Positions 51,608 through 60,868 of a DNA stretch of 64,000 nucleotides are shown in pieces. Origin of the DNA: Paenibacillus sp. DCT19 (GTDB lineage Bacteria; Bacillota; Bacilli; Paenibacillales; Paenibacillaceae); NCBI RefSeq assembly GCF_003268635.1, contig NZ_CP029639.1, positions 2,615,501-2,679,500 of the forward strand, written 5' to 3'. The notes beneath the pieces were generated by a model that saw only the letters and a list, made by a program, of their open reading frames with translations, did no database searches and was not told the DNA's origin. A program made the translations under genes and the position numbers. Every line of letters starts with the position of its first letter. Position 1 is the stretch's first letter.

Positions 51608-53148
51608 GTGGTCAAAAAAGGTGCGATACTCCTATTACTGGCGATGCTATGTATTTGGTCTTACTGGAGAACGAGTGGAAGTGATCAAGATCCTTATCTG
51701 ATCACAGACTATAGTCGTTTGCATCCCGTAAAGGTGGAGCGAATTGTATCAGGAGAAGAGGAGCAGCAGCTGGTTAAGCTGCTACAGGAAGCCAAGAAAC
51801 ATAATATGACCGTATCGATTGCTGGACAACGACATAGTCAGGGAGGCCATACATACTACAAAGACGGAATTGTAATTGATATGACATCGTACAACCGGAT
51901 ACTTGAGATTCGGCCTGAAGCGAAGAAAATGACAGTACAGGCGGGAGCTACCTGGGCAGATGTACAACGTGCCATTAATCCCTATGGACTATCTGTGAAA
52001 AGTATGCAGTCCCAGAACATCTTTACGGTTGGTGGTTCAATAAGTGTAAATGCGCATGGACGTGAACTCCGTAATGGAACGTTAATGGAGAGTGTTGAAT
52101 CCTTTCGGTTGTTAACAGCAGAGGGCGAGATTAGAGAAGTCAGTCGTACGAATGATGCAGAACTTTTCTCTTTGGCATTAGGTGGATATGGGTTATTTGG
52201 TGTAATTCTAGACGTCACGTTAACGTTAACTGATGATGAATTGTATCGATTGACCACAGATCAGGTTCTCGTTAAAGATTATCCGGCGTATTTCCGTAAA
52301 GACATCTTAGGCGATTCAAGTATGCGGATGCATCTGTCACGCATTTCGTTGATACCGGGTGAGGGCTATTTTCAGGATATGTATGCAATCAATTACGCTT
52401 TAGATTCTGAAGGTGATTTGAGTGATTACAATCATCTTGCGGTGCGAGAGCAGGGTGTGCTACCAGCCAAAATCCTGTTTAATCTGAATCGAGAATTTCC
52501 GTGGGCTAAGGACTGGTTCTGGCAACTGCAACAACGTTATTTTGAGTCTCAGGATGGTCAGCGAATCAGCCGTAATAATGCCATGGCATCTCCGTCCGCA
52601 TTTATGGAGTATCATCAGCCTGGAAGCAATGACCTGCTCCAAGAATATTTTATCCCGATGGATGAATTTCCAGCTTTGTGCAAGAGATGGGGAAGATTGT
52701 ATCTGAACAGGAACTGGATTTGCTCAATATAACGGTACGTTATGTGAAACAGGATGAAGAAGCTATGCTCTCATATGCAACACAGGACATGTTTGGGCTT
52801 GTCTGTCTTTTTCACGCTTCTTTATCGGAGGAAGAGCAAGCTACATTCAAATCTGGCCTTCAGCAGATCATAGATACAGCTATTGCACACAACGGTACGT
52901 ATTATTTGCCGTATGAGGCTTATGCGACTTCAGAACAATTCGAGCAAGCATATCAGCATAAGCAGGCTTTTTTTGCGGCCAAAGAACGATATGATCCTGA
53001 ACACCGGTTTATGAATTATTTTATGGAGCAGTATGGGGGAAACATGAATGAGTATTCAATGGCTTGTCCGCTCACAGAGCATCGTCACCCTGGCATCAGG
53101 AATGATCTATCCATATTATTTGCTTTTTCTCAAAAATTTAGGAAATAG
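51608..53148 (+). pseudogene. FAD-linked oxidase (FAD/FMN-containing dehydrogenase), frameshifted near 52676
   Basis: GTG 51608 starts a protein with an N-terminal membrane helix (GAILLLLAMLCIWSYW), then a PCMH FAD domain (SIAGQRHSQGGHTYYKDG, GGSISVNAHGRELRNG, FSLALGGYGLFGVILD). The frame ends at 52732, while the sequence VQEMGKIVSEQELDLLNITV continues in another frame from about 52676. Adding one base in GCTTTGTG joins them. The C-terminal part ends ...FMNYFMEQYGG near 53040; the last 35 codons of that frame overlap the MFS gene and are probably not real. It is a frameshifted gene or a sequencing error. Confidence 0.75.
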
Positions 53149-53593
53149 CTTCTCGAAATACGGTCTAGCCTTTGCCGTCTTTACGATCAGTTCCGCAGCT
53201 GCTTCCCAATGGCTCGCACCTCGTTTGGATCAACATGCGAAGCAATGGCTTATCGTTAGCTCACTAGGTATGGCAGTTGCCATGATTGCGTTTCCTTGGG
53301 TCTTGTCGTACACGTGGGTACTGATACTACAGATCATGATGGGATTATGTAATGCGATGCAGCGTATGAGTGAGCGAACATTACTGGCGGATTATACCTT
53401 ACCGGGTCAGCGTGGACACGCGATGGGGAATTATCATTTTTGGACGTCGGCGGCCTCAGGTTTTGCTGTTATATTGGGAGGAATTCTAATTGATTGGCTC
53501 ACGATTGATGTGTTATTTTATCTGAGCGCTGCGTTATATGTAGGTGGGGCATGGGCAGTGTGGAGATCGGTATCGTCAGTGGAAACAAAGTGA
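53048..53593 (+). CDS. Half-size MFS-like membrane protein
   Basis: A 181-residue membrane protein with about five or six hydrophobic segments (IVTLASGMIYPYYLLFL, YGLAFAVFTISSAAASQW, LGMAVAMIAFPWVLSYTW, LIL...IMMGLCNAM, GFAVILGGILIDWL, VLFYLSAALYVGGAW). The order resembles one half of an MFS transporter (about 400 residues). It begins at the point where the FAD-oxidase gene ends, overlapping it by about 100 bases in another frame. Possibly a truncated gene, or a naturally half-size protein. Confidence 0.6.
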   Translation: MSIQWLVRSQSIVTLASGMIYPYYLLFLKNLGNSFSKYGLAFAVFTISSAAASQWLAPRLDQHAKQWLIVSSLGMAVAMIAFPWVLSYTWVLILQIMMGLCNAMQRMSERTLLADYTLPGQRGHAMGNYHFWTSAASGFAVILGGILIDWLTIDVLFYLSAALYVGGAWAVWRSVSSVETK

Positions 53594-53689
53594 TGGTAAA
53601 AAGTAGCGTATAGAACTGGCTGATTAATCCTTGAGCAGAGGTTTATATTATAAGTAGCTATATTAATCACGCTTAAGGAGGAATTCCGA

Positions 53690-54034
53690 ATGACTGAAAA
53701 CAACCATGTTATTCATAAAGATGGGCAGGTCGCTACAGAACAAGTAGAAGGTGCAATCAACAAAATTCCTTCCGAACAGAGGGATAACATTTTAGAAAAT
53801 TTTGATGCCTTTAAAGAATATCTTGGAAAACGGATTGCCGTAGGGGAGTCCATTGGACTGGGTGAAGAACAAATGGCCAAAATAGCTGAGAAAGTAGCCG
53901 ATTATCTGGCTGCGAAGGAAGAGCCCCGGAACCGGGAAGAGAAACTGCTTCAGGAGCTATGGAATGTGGGCAAGGAAGAAGAACGTCATATGCTTGCTCA
54001 TATGCTCGTCCGGTTAGCACAGCGAGCACATTAG
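53690..54034 (+). CDS. DUF3243 family protein
   Basis: A 114-residue helical acidic protein with the family pattern ILENFDAFKEYLGKRIAVGE followed by GLGEEQMAKIAEKVADYLA, and HMLAHMLVRLAQ near the end. Function unknown, common in Bacillales. GGAGGAAT lies 7 nt before the ATG. Confidence 0.85.
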   Translation: MTENNHVIHKDGQVATEQVEGAINKIPSEQRDNILENFDAFKEYLGKRIAVGESIGLGEEQMAKIAEKVADYLAAKEEPRNREEKLLQELWNVGKEEERHMLAHMLVRLAQRAH

Positions 54035-54052
54035 TCGAGAGATATAGAGAGG

Positions 54053-54085
54053 CCTTGGATGTGAACATCCAAGGTTTTTTATTTT
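54053..54085 (+). terminator. Rho-independent terminator
   Basis: CCTTGGATG and CATCCAAGG form a perfect 9-bp stem over TGAA, followed by TTTTTTATTTTT, 19 bases after the DUF3243 stop. Confidence 0.9.
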
Positions 54086-54312
54086 TATGCTGTCTTCTTT
54101 ATCGCAGTCCCATGTAATGTGGTATTTTATCGTGTTAGCGAAAGTAGTGGTGACGTTGATTGTAACTATTTTTCATCTGGCTGATACTTTTGCAATAACG
54201 ACTTCACGTATGATATAGGGAGTAAGAAATAACGGATTTTCACATGTAGCGTTTGAGATGGAAGGCTTACGGTTAAGAAATAGTAACGTTCATATAAGGA
54301 GAGATGCTGCCT

Positions 54313-54879
54313 ATGAAGAACGCGGCGAGACAATGGAAACTACGAATGCTGGGTATTGCTGTTGCGGTACTGGGCATGATTGTGATTGCTACATATGTAT
54401 TAACACCTGCTAATGCTGAGGAAAATGCATCCGCTACTCCGGCTGCTGCCAAACAGGTTCAGGCTAACAATACTGAGATGTTTACAGCCTTTGTGGACAA
54501 TCTACAGCATGAGAACGGCAAGCTTTACCTTGTGGTTGATAAAATTGGCTGGTATCAAGGTGAAGAAGCAGATAAAGTGTTTGAACAACGCAATCCGGAT
54601 TCAGGTCTAGACGGTGCTCCTGATGGGTATTATATCGTCAATGATAACGAGGAGCAGGAGAAGTTTGAAGTGAGTGCAGATGCTGAGGTGTTAATGCAAC
54701 TGTATGATCGGGATGGAACGATTCAGGGTGCAGACATTCAATGGAATGAGCCAATAGAACTCAGTACATTTGAAACGCTGTATGACAAAAAAGATATTTT
54801 GGATCTATCCGTGTTCCCATATCATATAACGGTACAAGACGGCAAAGTGGTTAAAATTGTACAACAGTATATTCCTTAA
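54313..54879 (+). CDS. Secreted protein with N-terminal membrane helix
   Basis: A 188-residue protein with a signal/membrane helix (MLGIAVAVLGMIVIATYVL) ending in an ANAEE-type cleavage site, then an acidic domain (ENGKLYLVVDKIGWYQGEEA, a DxxD-rich DSGLDGAPDGYYIVND). Not recognised. AAGGAGAG lies upstream; the start is 54313 or ATG 54304. It precedes the heme O synthase gene but is separated by a terminator. Confidence 0.62.
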   Translation: MKNAARQWKLRMLGIAVAVLGMIVIATYVLTPANAEENASATPAAAKQVQANNTEMFTAFVDNLQHENGKLYLVVDKIGWYQGEEADKVFEQRNPDSGLDGAPDGYYIVNDNEEQEKFEVSADAEVLMQLYDRDGTIQGADIQWNEPIELSTFETLYDKKDILDLSVFPYHITVQDGKVVKIVQQYIP

Positions 54880-54897
54880 ACGTAAAGGACAAGATTG

Positions 54898-54942
54898 AAG
54901 CATTCCTTCCGTTCGACAAGAGCGGTTAGGAATGCTTTTTTA
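54898..54942 (+). terminator. Rho-independent terminator
   Basis: AAGCATTCCT pairs with AGGAATGCTT over a 20-nt loop, then TTTTT, 19 bases after the secreted-protein stop. Confidence 0.88.
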
Positions 54943-55114
54943 GTTGAAACCATCTCTTAGTATCTTCAGCTAATTCCATTTTGTTACAAAATCAATGATA
55001 AATACGTTATGAAATGGTTTCAGATATGACAAATATTCGAAGAAGATTGTAATTCATTGTAGGTACAGTTATCATTAGAAGAATGGTTTTTTTACATATT
55101 TTCAGGGGATGGTC

Positions 55115-55972
55115 ATGCTTAAAGACATGATTGCGTTAACAAAACCCGGATTGCTGCGGTTGAATGTATTTGCGGTAGCCGTAGGCTTCTGGGTCGCTTC
55201 AAAGTGGGATATTTCTTGGTTATCCCTGTTCATGGTCGTGATTGGATCTACGTTGGTTATTGCCTCAGCTTGTGTAATTAATAACTATTGGGATCGGGAA
55301 CTTGATCAGAAGATGGAACGGACGAAGAAGCGGATCGAATACATTAATCATCTGAAGCCGTCATTTGTGCTCTGGTACGGAATTGTACTTGGTGTCGCGG
55401 GGTTCATCGTGTTGTATGTTATGGTTAATCCGTTGTCGGCTTGGCTTGGCCTGGGTGGATGGTTTGCTTACATTGCGATCTACACCATCTGGTTGAAACG
55501 CAGCTCGACCTGGAGTACGTCCCTTGGAGGAATCGCGGGTGCAATGCCACCCGTCATTGGTTACTGCGCTGTTACGAATCAGATTGATGTAGGTGCATGG
55601 TTGCTGTTCGCTCTGTTATTTCTCTGGCAGCCGCCCCATTTCTGGTCACTTGGCATTCGGCGGGTAGAGGAATATCGCGCGGCGGGATTCCCGTTGCTGC
55701 CTGTTGTCAAAGGCGTAAAGCGCACGAAGCTACAGATGATTCCTTATGTATTGCTGTTACTACCCTCGGTGTTCCTACTGTATTACTACAACTATGTAGG
55801 CTTGGTATTTCTGATCGTCGCTTTAGGCGGCGGACTGCTCTGGTTAATTCATACGTTGAGTGGTATGACTACGAAGGATACGGAGAAATGGGCCAAAATT
55901 AATTTTTTGATCTCGGTCAATTACCTGATGGTGGTATTCATTGTGATGGTGGCTAATACGACTTGGTCGTAA
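55115..55972 (+). CDS. ctaB: Heme O synthase (protoheme IX farnesyltransferase)
   Basis: A 285-residue membrane prenyltransferase of the UbiA family. It attaches a farnesyl group to protoheme for cytochrome oxidases. The two Asp-rich active-site motifs are present: NNYWDRELDQKMERTKKR (NxxxDxxxD) and YTIWLKRSSTWST with the later RRVEEYRAAG. About nine membrane helices. ATG 55115 is chosen with AGGGG 6 nt upstream. The cytochrome oxidase genes are not adjacent here. Confidence 0.9.
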   Translation: MLKDMIALTKPGLLRLNVFAVAVGFWVASKWDISWLSLFMVVIGSTLVIASACVINNYWDRELDQKMERTKKRIEYINHLKPSFVLWYGIVLGVAGFIVLYVMVNPLSAWLGLGGWFAYIAIYTIWLKRSSTWSTSLGGIAGAMPPVIGYCAVTNQIDVGAWLLFALLFLWQPPHFWSLGIRRVEEYRAAGFPLLPVVKGVKRTKLQMIPYVLLLLPSVFLLYYYNYVGLVFLIVALGGGLLWLIHTLSGMTTKDTEKWAKINFLISVNYLMVVFIVMVANTTWS

Positions 55973-56127
55973 CATAGATCCCAGGTGAACAATCTTTAAA
56001 AGCATTCTATGGAGAATAGTTGGACAACCTTTGTTGTCTTGAGATACTCCTTGGGGTGCTTTTTTAGTATATAATATAATCATAAGATGTACATAAAAGG
56101 ATGTTTATGGGAGAACGGAGTATTGAG

Positions 56128-56610
56128 ATGAGCGAATTACAGCAGGCTATTGTGTTAAGACAAGAGGGAAAAGCCGAAGAGGCTATTGTATTGTTAAAAA
56201 AAATAACGGATCAGGAGCCGGCTCATGCTCAGGCATGGTATCAGCTCGCATGGGCACATGACAACCTAGGATTGGAGCGGGAAGCTGTTCCATACTACGA
56301 AAAGGCGATACAGCTCGGACTGGACAAGGAAGATCAAGCGGGAGCTATTCTTGGTTTGGGGAGCACGTATCGAACACTAGGGGAGTACACAGAGGCTGAG
56401 AAGTGGTTGGTGCAAGGAATCAAGTTATTCCCTGAACGTCGTGAATTTGAAGTGTTCTATGCCATGGTTTTATATAATCTCGGTAAACATGCCGAAGCAA
56501 TGCAACGTCTGCTCATCCAATTAGCAGATACGTCTAACGATTCGAATATTGCTGATTATCAGCAAGCCATTCGTTACTATGCAGATCAACTTGATCGGGT
56601 ATGGGAGTAA
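56128..56610 (+). CDS. Tetratricopeptide repeat protein
   Basis: A 160-residue TPR protein with about three repeats (AWYQLAWAHDNLGLEREAVP, GAILGLGSTYRTLGEYTEAE, VFYAMVLYNLGKHAEAMQRL), a protein-protein interaction scaffold. ATG 56128 has GGAG 8 nt upstream; an in-frame ATG at 56101 is possible. Partner unknown. Confidence 0.85.
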   Translation: MSELQQAIVLRQEGKAEEAIVLLKKITDQEPAHAQAWYQLAWAHDNLGLEREAVPYYEKAIQLGLDKEDQAGAILGLGSTYRTLGEYTEAEKWLVQGIKLFPERREFEVFYAMVLYNLGKHAEAMQRLLIQLADTSNDSNIADYQQAIRYYADQLDRVWE

Positions 56611-56634
56611 CACTTAAATTCGGGAGGTATCCGC

Positions 56635-57375
56635 ATGCCTTTTCTTAAAAAAGTCGTACTTCGATGGCACGATTGCCCGCCGGAGCAACAAGATCTTTTC
56701 CCTTATCACATTCCTGCATTACGTAATCTTGATGAATTAGAATTCAGGCATAAGGTGACCTTCCTGGTAGGAGAGAATGGCTCAGGCAAATCGACACTGC
56801 TCGAATCAATCGGCGTAAGCTGTGGTTTTAGCATTGTGGGTGGTAAGGATCTGGTTATTACGAATGAAAAAGACGATGCCTCGTTATCGACCATTATGAA
56901 TCTGCAATGGATGCCGAGAGTGAAGCAGGGGTTTTATTTTCGAGCTGAAACTTTTGATACATTTGCCAAGTATATCGATGAACTTGCAGATGATCCTAGC
57001 GTTGGTATGAGCGCATACGCACCGTATGGAGGGAAGTCTTTGAATGTGCGGTCACATGGTCAGGGATTTCTTGAATTTCTAACCAATCGTCTGAGCACAA
57101 AAGGACTGTATTTACTGGATGAGCCCGAATCTGCTCTATCGCCACAGAATCAGCTGGTCTTGTTAAGGATGATTCATGAGATGGAGAGCAGCGGGTCGCA
57201 ATTTATCATCGCGACTCATTCCCCCATATTAATGTCGTATCCGGATGCTTGCATTTATGAGTTCAGTGAAGAAGGAATTATAGAAGTGGCGTATGAGGAT
57301 ACGGAGCACTTTCTACTGACCCGTGACTTTCTTAATCATCGAGAACGGTATTATAAGCAGTTGTTCGTGGATTAG
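56635..57375 (+). CDS. AAA family ATPase (ABC-ATPase-like)
   Basis: A 246-residue ATPase with Walker A GENGSGKST (residues about 47-55) and a Walker B YLLDEPESALSPQN with the catalytic Glu, and the H-loop ATHSP. It resembles stand-alone ABC-like ATPases of unknown partner. GGGAGG precedes ATG 56635. A convergent LysR gene follows after 8 bp. Confidence 0.85.
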   Translation: MPFLKKVVLRWHDCPPEQQDLFPYHIPALRNLDELEFRHKVTFLVGENGSGKSTLLESIGVSCGFSIVGGKDLVITNEKDDASLSTIMNLQWMPRVKQGFYFRAETFDTFAKYIDELADDPSVGMSAYAPYGGKSLNVRSHGQGFLEFLTNRLSTKGLYLLDEPESALSPQNQLVLLRMIHEMESSGSQFIIATHSPILMSYPDACIYEFSEEGIIEVAYEDTEHFLLTRDFLNHRERYYKQLFVD

Positions 57376-57383
57376 GGCGTATC

Positions 57384-58259
57384 CTAGTTAGACGGCGGCA
57401 ACCATTCTTGTACCGTTTCAATAAACCGACGTGATGCGGGAGCGAGATTACCGAGCGAGGTACAGGCGATACCGATCGTGCGATAAGGCTCACCTGTGAT
57501 GGGCACAAGAGCGAACTCATCGGTGTGACCTTGTACCACCATTTCGGGCAGCAGGCTGATGCCAAGCCCATTTCGAACCATTGCCATGATGGCTTGATCC
57601 TCGGCTACCTCGTAGATCACGTTCAGTTTCACGGCATGTATGCGAATTAAACGTTCAATTTCGTTGTCGCCACCCCACTTCGGCAAAATGAAAGGTTGTT
57701 CCTGTAATACATCGAAACTAACAGATGTGGTGTGAGCCAGGGGATGATCTAGAGGCAGGATGCACATCATCCTGTCTTTTTGTAATGGAATCGTTTCATA
57801 TGGTGTAGTTTCACCAAGGGACAAAAATCCAAGGTCGATCGCCCCACCAGCAAGCCAGCCCTCGATTTCTGCATAATCACCCTCCCATAGCTTGATCTCA
57901 ATTCCGGGATGACGCATTCGAAATTGTGTAAGAATTCCAGGCAACCATTGCGTTGATACACTGGCAAACGTTCCTATGCGAACAGTACCCACTTCAGCTC
58001 CTCGGATTAGGGAAATCTCTTGGTTCATTAATTCTGTCCAGCGTAGAATCTCGCGTGTATACCCAAGAACTCGTTCACCCTCAACTGTAATCCGAACCCC
58101 AGACCGTCCACGACTCAGTAGTGGGAATCCACATTCCTTCTCAAGACTGGCAATCGCATGACTAACAGCGGATTGCGTAATATTAAGCGCTTCTGCAGCT
58201 TTGGTAAGGCTGCCATATTCCACGATTGTATTGAATATTTCATATTTAATTAACGACAT
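57384..58259 (-). CDS. LysR family transcriptional regulator
   Basis: A 291-residue regulator. The N-terminal helix-turn-helix has SLTKAAEALNITQSAVSHAI and the residues 90-290 form the periplasmic-binding-protein-like ligand domain. It is divergent from the EamA transporter gene with a palindrome between them, so probably controls it and itself. Confidence 0.9.
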   Translation of the reverse strand: MSLIKYEIFNTIVEYGSLTKAAEALNITQSAVSHAIASLEKECGFPLLSRGRSGVRITVEGERVLGYTREILRWTELMNQEISLIRGAEVGTVRIGTFASVSTQWLPGILTQFRMRHPGIEIKLWEGDYAEIEGWLAGGAIDLGFLSLGETTPYETIPLQKDRMMCILPLDHPLAHTTSVSFDVLQEQPFILPKWGGDNEIERLIRIHAVKLNVIYEVAEDQAIMAMVRNGLGISLLPEMVVQGHTDEFALVPITGEPYRTIGIACTSLGNLAPASRRFIETVQEWLPPSN

Positions 58260-58285
58260 GAGCGCATGATTCCTCTCGTTTCAAG

Positions 58286-58308
58286 ATACATGAATTTATT
58301 TCATGTAT
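58286..58308 (+). promoter_or_regulatory. LysR-type operator between lysR-like and eamA-like genes
   Basis: ATACATGAA-TTTAT-TTCATGTAT is a perfect inverted repeat of 9-bp arms with a 5-nt centre, which contains the T-N11-A form expected of LysR sites. It lies 27 bp from the regulator start. A TATAAT follows at 58314-58319. Confidence 0.8.
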
Positions 58309-58424
58309 ATCATTATAATTATTCATTTTAATAATGCAAAGAGATCGTTTATACTTGCCAAGGCGAATTCATTTGCCCTGACAGATAAGCAGATAAGATC
58401 ATACAGAATGAAGGTAGACTTAGA

Positions 58425-59372
58425 ATGAGTAGAGTTAGCAGTAGACCCACTAATGGAGCGAGAAGAGCTGACATTCAGATGTTGCTTGCAACCGTTATTT
58501 GGGGGTCATCGTATTTATTTATGAAATCTGGACTGGAATCGATGCAGGAATTAAATTTAGTCGCTTTCCGGTTTGCAATTGCATTTATTGCCGCCGCCGT
58601 TATTTTTCACCGTAGGTTATTCCGAATGGATCTACGTACACTTATAGCAGGAGCGGTTATGGGAACAGCATTATTTGCAGCATTTGTGTTCATTACATAT
58701 GGTGTACAGCGAACAACGACATCACAGGCTGGTTTTTTGATTAGTTTGGCCGTTATATTTGTACCAATCCTAACAACGATTATCCATCGACGTATGCCAG
58801 ATACACGTCTCATGTTGAGCATCATTGTTGCGGTTACTGGACTGGGATTGTTGACTCTTCAGCACGAGCTCAGCTTACATACCGGAGATATCCTTTGTAT
58901 TGTTGCCGCATTGATCTATGCAATTTATATTATGATCGCTGGCAAATTCACACCAAAGCATGACCCGTTAACACTGGGAACGGTACAATTAGGGGTTGCC
59001 GCGATCTGGGGTATTGCCGCTACCTTTTTGTTCGAAAGTCCTCGCCTGCCGGATTCACCTGAATCATGGGCGGCGATTCTAGGGCTGGGTGTATTATGCA
59101 GTGGTATAGGTTACATATTGCAGACACTAGCACAGCGACATGCTTCACCGACCCGAACAAGTCTTATTTTCTCGTTAGAGCCGCTATTTGCCGCCGCGTT
59201 TGCTTTTAGTTTTCAAGGAGAAACCTTAACGTTACAAGGATATACAGGAGCAACACTGATGTTGGTTGGTGTATTAATTACCGAGATCAAAGCCGTTGAA
59301 CTGATGTTCTGGCGTCGCAAGCAACCTAGTATACCGTCAGAACTAGGAGAACGGGGAGCACCTGGCGTCTAG
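58425..59372 (+). CDS. EamA/DMT-family transporter
   Basis: A 315-residue integral membrane protein with ten predicted helices in two EamA repeats (TVIWGSSYLFMKSGLESM; and CSGIGYILQTLAQRHASPTR). It probably exports amino acids or metabolites. It is divergent from the LysR regulator. The start ATG 58425 has only a weak AAGGTAG upstream. Confidence 0.88.
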   Translation: MSRVSSRPTNGARRADIQMLLATVIWGSSYLFMKSGLESMQELNLVAFRFAIAFIAAAVIFHRRLFRMDLRTLIAGAVMGTALFAAFVFITYGVQRTTTSQAGFLISLAVIFVPILTTIIHRRMPDTRLMLSIIVAVTGLGLLTLQHELSLHTGDILCIVAALIYAIYIMIAGKFTPKHDPLTLGTVQLGVAAIWGIAATFLFESPRLPDSPESWAAILGLGVLCSGIGYILQTLAQRHASPTRTSLIFSLEPLFAAAFAFSFQGETLTLQGYTGATLMLVGVLITEIKAVELMFWRRKQPSIPSELGERGAPGV

Positions 59373-59400
59373 TCAATACAATCATTAGTGAAATATAAGG

Positions 59401-59446
59401 AGTGGGGTATCTTTTCATTCAAATGAAGAGAGCCCCGCTTTTTGTT
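59401..59446 (+). terminator. Rho-independent terminator
   Basis: AGTGGGG...ATCT pairs with AGAG...CCCCGCT, followed by TTTTTGTTTT, just after the transporter gene. Confidence 0.75.
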
Positions 59447-59515
59447 TTGCACATTTTATCTATTAGCGGATCATCGAATACAGTTTAGTGAAGAAAAAAA
59501 GATGTTCTAACAACC

Positions 59516-59540
59516 AAACAAAATAATAACTTGTTTTGTT
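59516..59540 (+). promoter_or_regulatory. Likely LacI operator upstream of the lacI-like gene
   Basis: AACAAAA (59517-59523) and TTTTGTT (59534-59540) are inverted 7-mers separated by 10 nt. The same ACAAAAC/GTTTTGT words recur before the mannosidase gene, so this is probably an autoregulatory operator. Confidence 0.55.
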
Positions 59541-59595
59541 GAATTCAACTTTTTATGCTACACTGGATGAAAATAAGGGAAAACGGGTGAGTCGT

Positions 59596-60621
59596 ATGGC
59601 TAAAAAGGTAACGATGCAGCAAATTGCCGATGCTGCCGGCGTATCGAAGTTTGCTGTCTCTCGTGCTCTGACGGGGAAACCGGGAGTAAGTGAATATACA
59701 CGTGAGATGATTGTAAAGACCGCAGCTCAATTAGGTTACTTCAAGGCTGAACCGAAACGTTATCCGATCGAACAGTCTGTAGAGCAGGACAATCTTTCAG
59801 ATAACACAGGAACCATTTTGGTGCTGTTCCCTAATATTCGATCACAGAATCGCTCTTCACTCTATTGGGGACCGGTATTCGACGGTATTTCAGCCCGCTT
59901 GAATGAGAAGGGGCTAGACATATTAACCTTAACAGAACCTTCATCAGATCGGATGTTCTCTATGCTGAATCCAGAAGCAATCAGGGGGATTATTACAGTT
60001 GGCGCAATCTCTGCTTCAGTATTGCTGGAGATTTATCGGTTGCGTATCCCACTTGTAATGGTGGATCACGAGGAACCGGCGGTTCATGCAGACACAGTGT
60101 TTACGGATAATGTCAAATGTATGAGAGAACTCGTGCTTATGCTGATTGGCAAAGGGTACAGGCATTTTCAGTTTGCTGGCGAGCTGCCTGATGCAGCGAG
60201 TTTCAGAGAGCGCTGGTTTGGCTATCGTTCCGTGCTGGAAGAGATGCAGATTCAATCCAATCAGCAACCAGGACTACTTGGACCGGACAACGATCATATT
60301 CGAAAAGCGATTGAAGAGATGAGATTTGAAGATCTTCCAGAGGTCTTTGTCTGTGCCAATGATTTTACAGCTGTCGTTGTGCTACGTGCTCTTAAAAATA
60401 AAGGGATTGATGTTCCAGGACGCTGCTCCGTTACTGGCTTTGATAATACAAGAGCAGAGGAGCAGATAATGGCTTCGGTCCATATTGATAAAGAGCATCT
60501 TGGTAAGAGAGCGGTTGACCATTTATTGTGGCGGATTGAACATCCGGATCAGCCTTTAGAGCGCAAGTTAATTTACTCAGAGTTAGTTGTAAATGATATG
60601 CATCAGACCAAGCTACTGTAG
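59596..60621 (+). CDS. LacI/GalR family transcriptional regulator
   Basis: A 341-residue regulator. The N-terminal HTH has VTMQQIADAAGVSKFAVSRAL and the periplasmic-binding-like sensor covers residues 60-340. ATG 59596 begins the canonical MAKKVTMQQIADAAG; an upstream in-frame start at 59536 adds non-family residues. It is followed by the beta-mannosidase gene and probably represses it until a mannoside is present. Confidence 0.88.
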   Translation: MAKKVTMQQIADAAGVSKFAVSRALTGKPGVSEYTREMIVKTAAQLGYFKAEPKRYPIEQSVEQDNLSDNTGTILVLFPNIRSQNRSSLYWGPVFDGISARLNEKGLDILTLTEPSSDRMFSMLNPEAIRGIITVGAISASVLLEIYRLRIPLVMVDHEEPAVHADTVFTDNVKCMRELVLMLIGKGYRHFQFAGELPDAASFRERWFGYRSVLEEMQIQSNQQPGLLGPDNDHIRKAIEEMRFEDLPEVFVCANDFTAVVVLRALKNKGIDVPGRCSVTGFDNTRAEEQIMASVHIDKEHLGKRAVDHLLWRIEHPDQPLERKLIYSELVVNDMHQTKLL

Positions 60622-60667
60622 AATAAAAGTTCAGTATTCACCGCAAAAATGAACAGGAATTTTACTA

Positions 60668-60702
60668 AGACATAGGCATGACACAGCCTAATGTCTTTTT
60701 TT
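60668..60702 (+). terminator. Rho-independent terminator
   Basis: AGACATAGGC pairs with GCCTAATGTCT over ATGACACA, followed by a run of seven T. It separates the lacI-like gene from the mannosidase promoter. Confidence 0.85.
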
Positions 60703-60734
60703 GTTTGCGTTAGCAAACATAATAAATGTTATTT

Positions 60735-60811
60735 ACAAAACGAATGTTGACTATGTTGAGGTTATCATGTTATTTTTGTTTTGTAAGTTATTGATATTAT
60801 AATAACAAAAC
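60735..60811 (+). promoter_or_regulatory. Promoter and operator words of the mannosidase gene
   Basis: ACAAAAC occurs at 60735-60741 and 60805-60811 and its complement GTTTTGT at 60778-60784, the same word as in the lacI-like operator. A candidate promoter is TTGTTT (60776-60781) and TATAAT (60798-60803) with a 16-nt spacer, so the words bracket it. A further palindrome TGTTTGC-GTTA-GCAAACA lies at 60702-60719. Confidence 0.6.
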
Positions 60812-60868
60812 CTAACAAAGTGATTTGCTGGTGTTTGCAAAAAAACTTTATTCATAACGGAGGCTATG

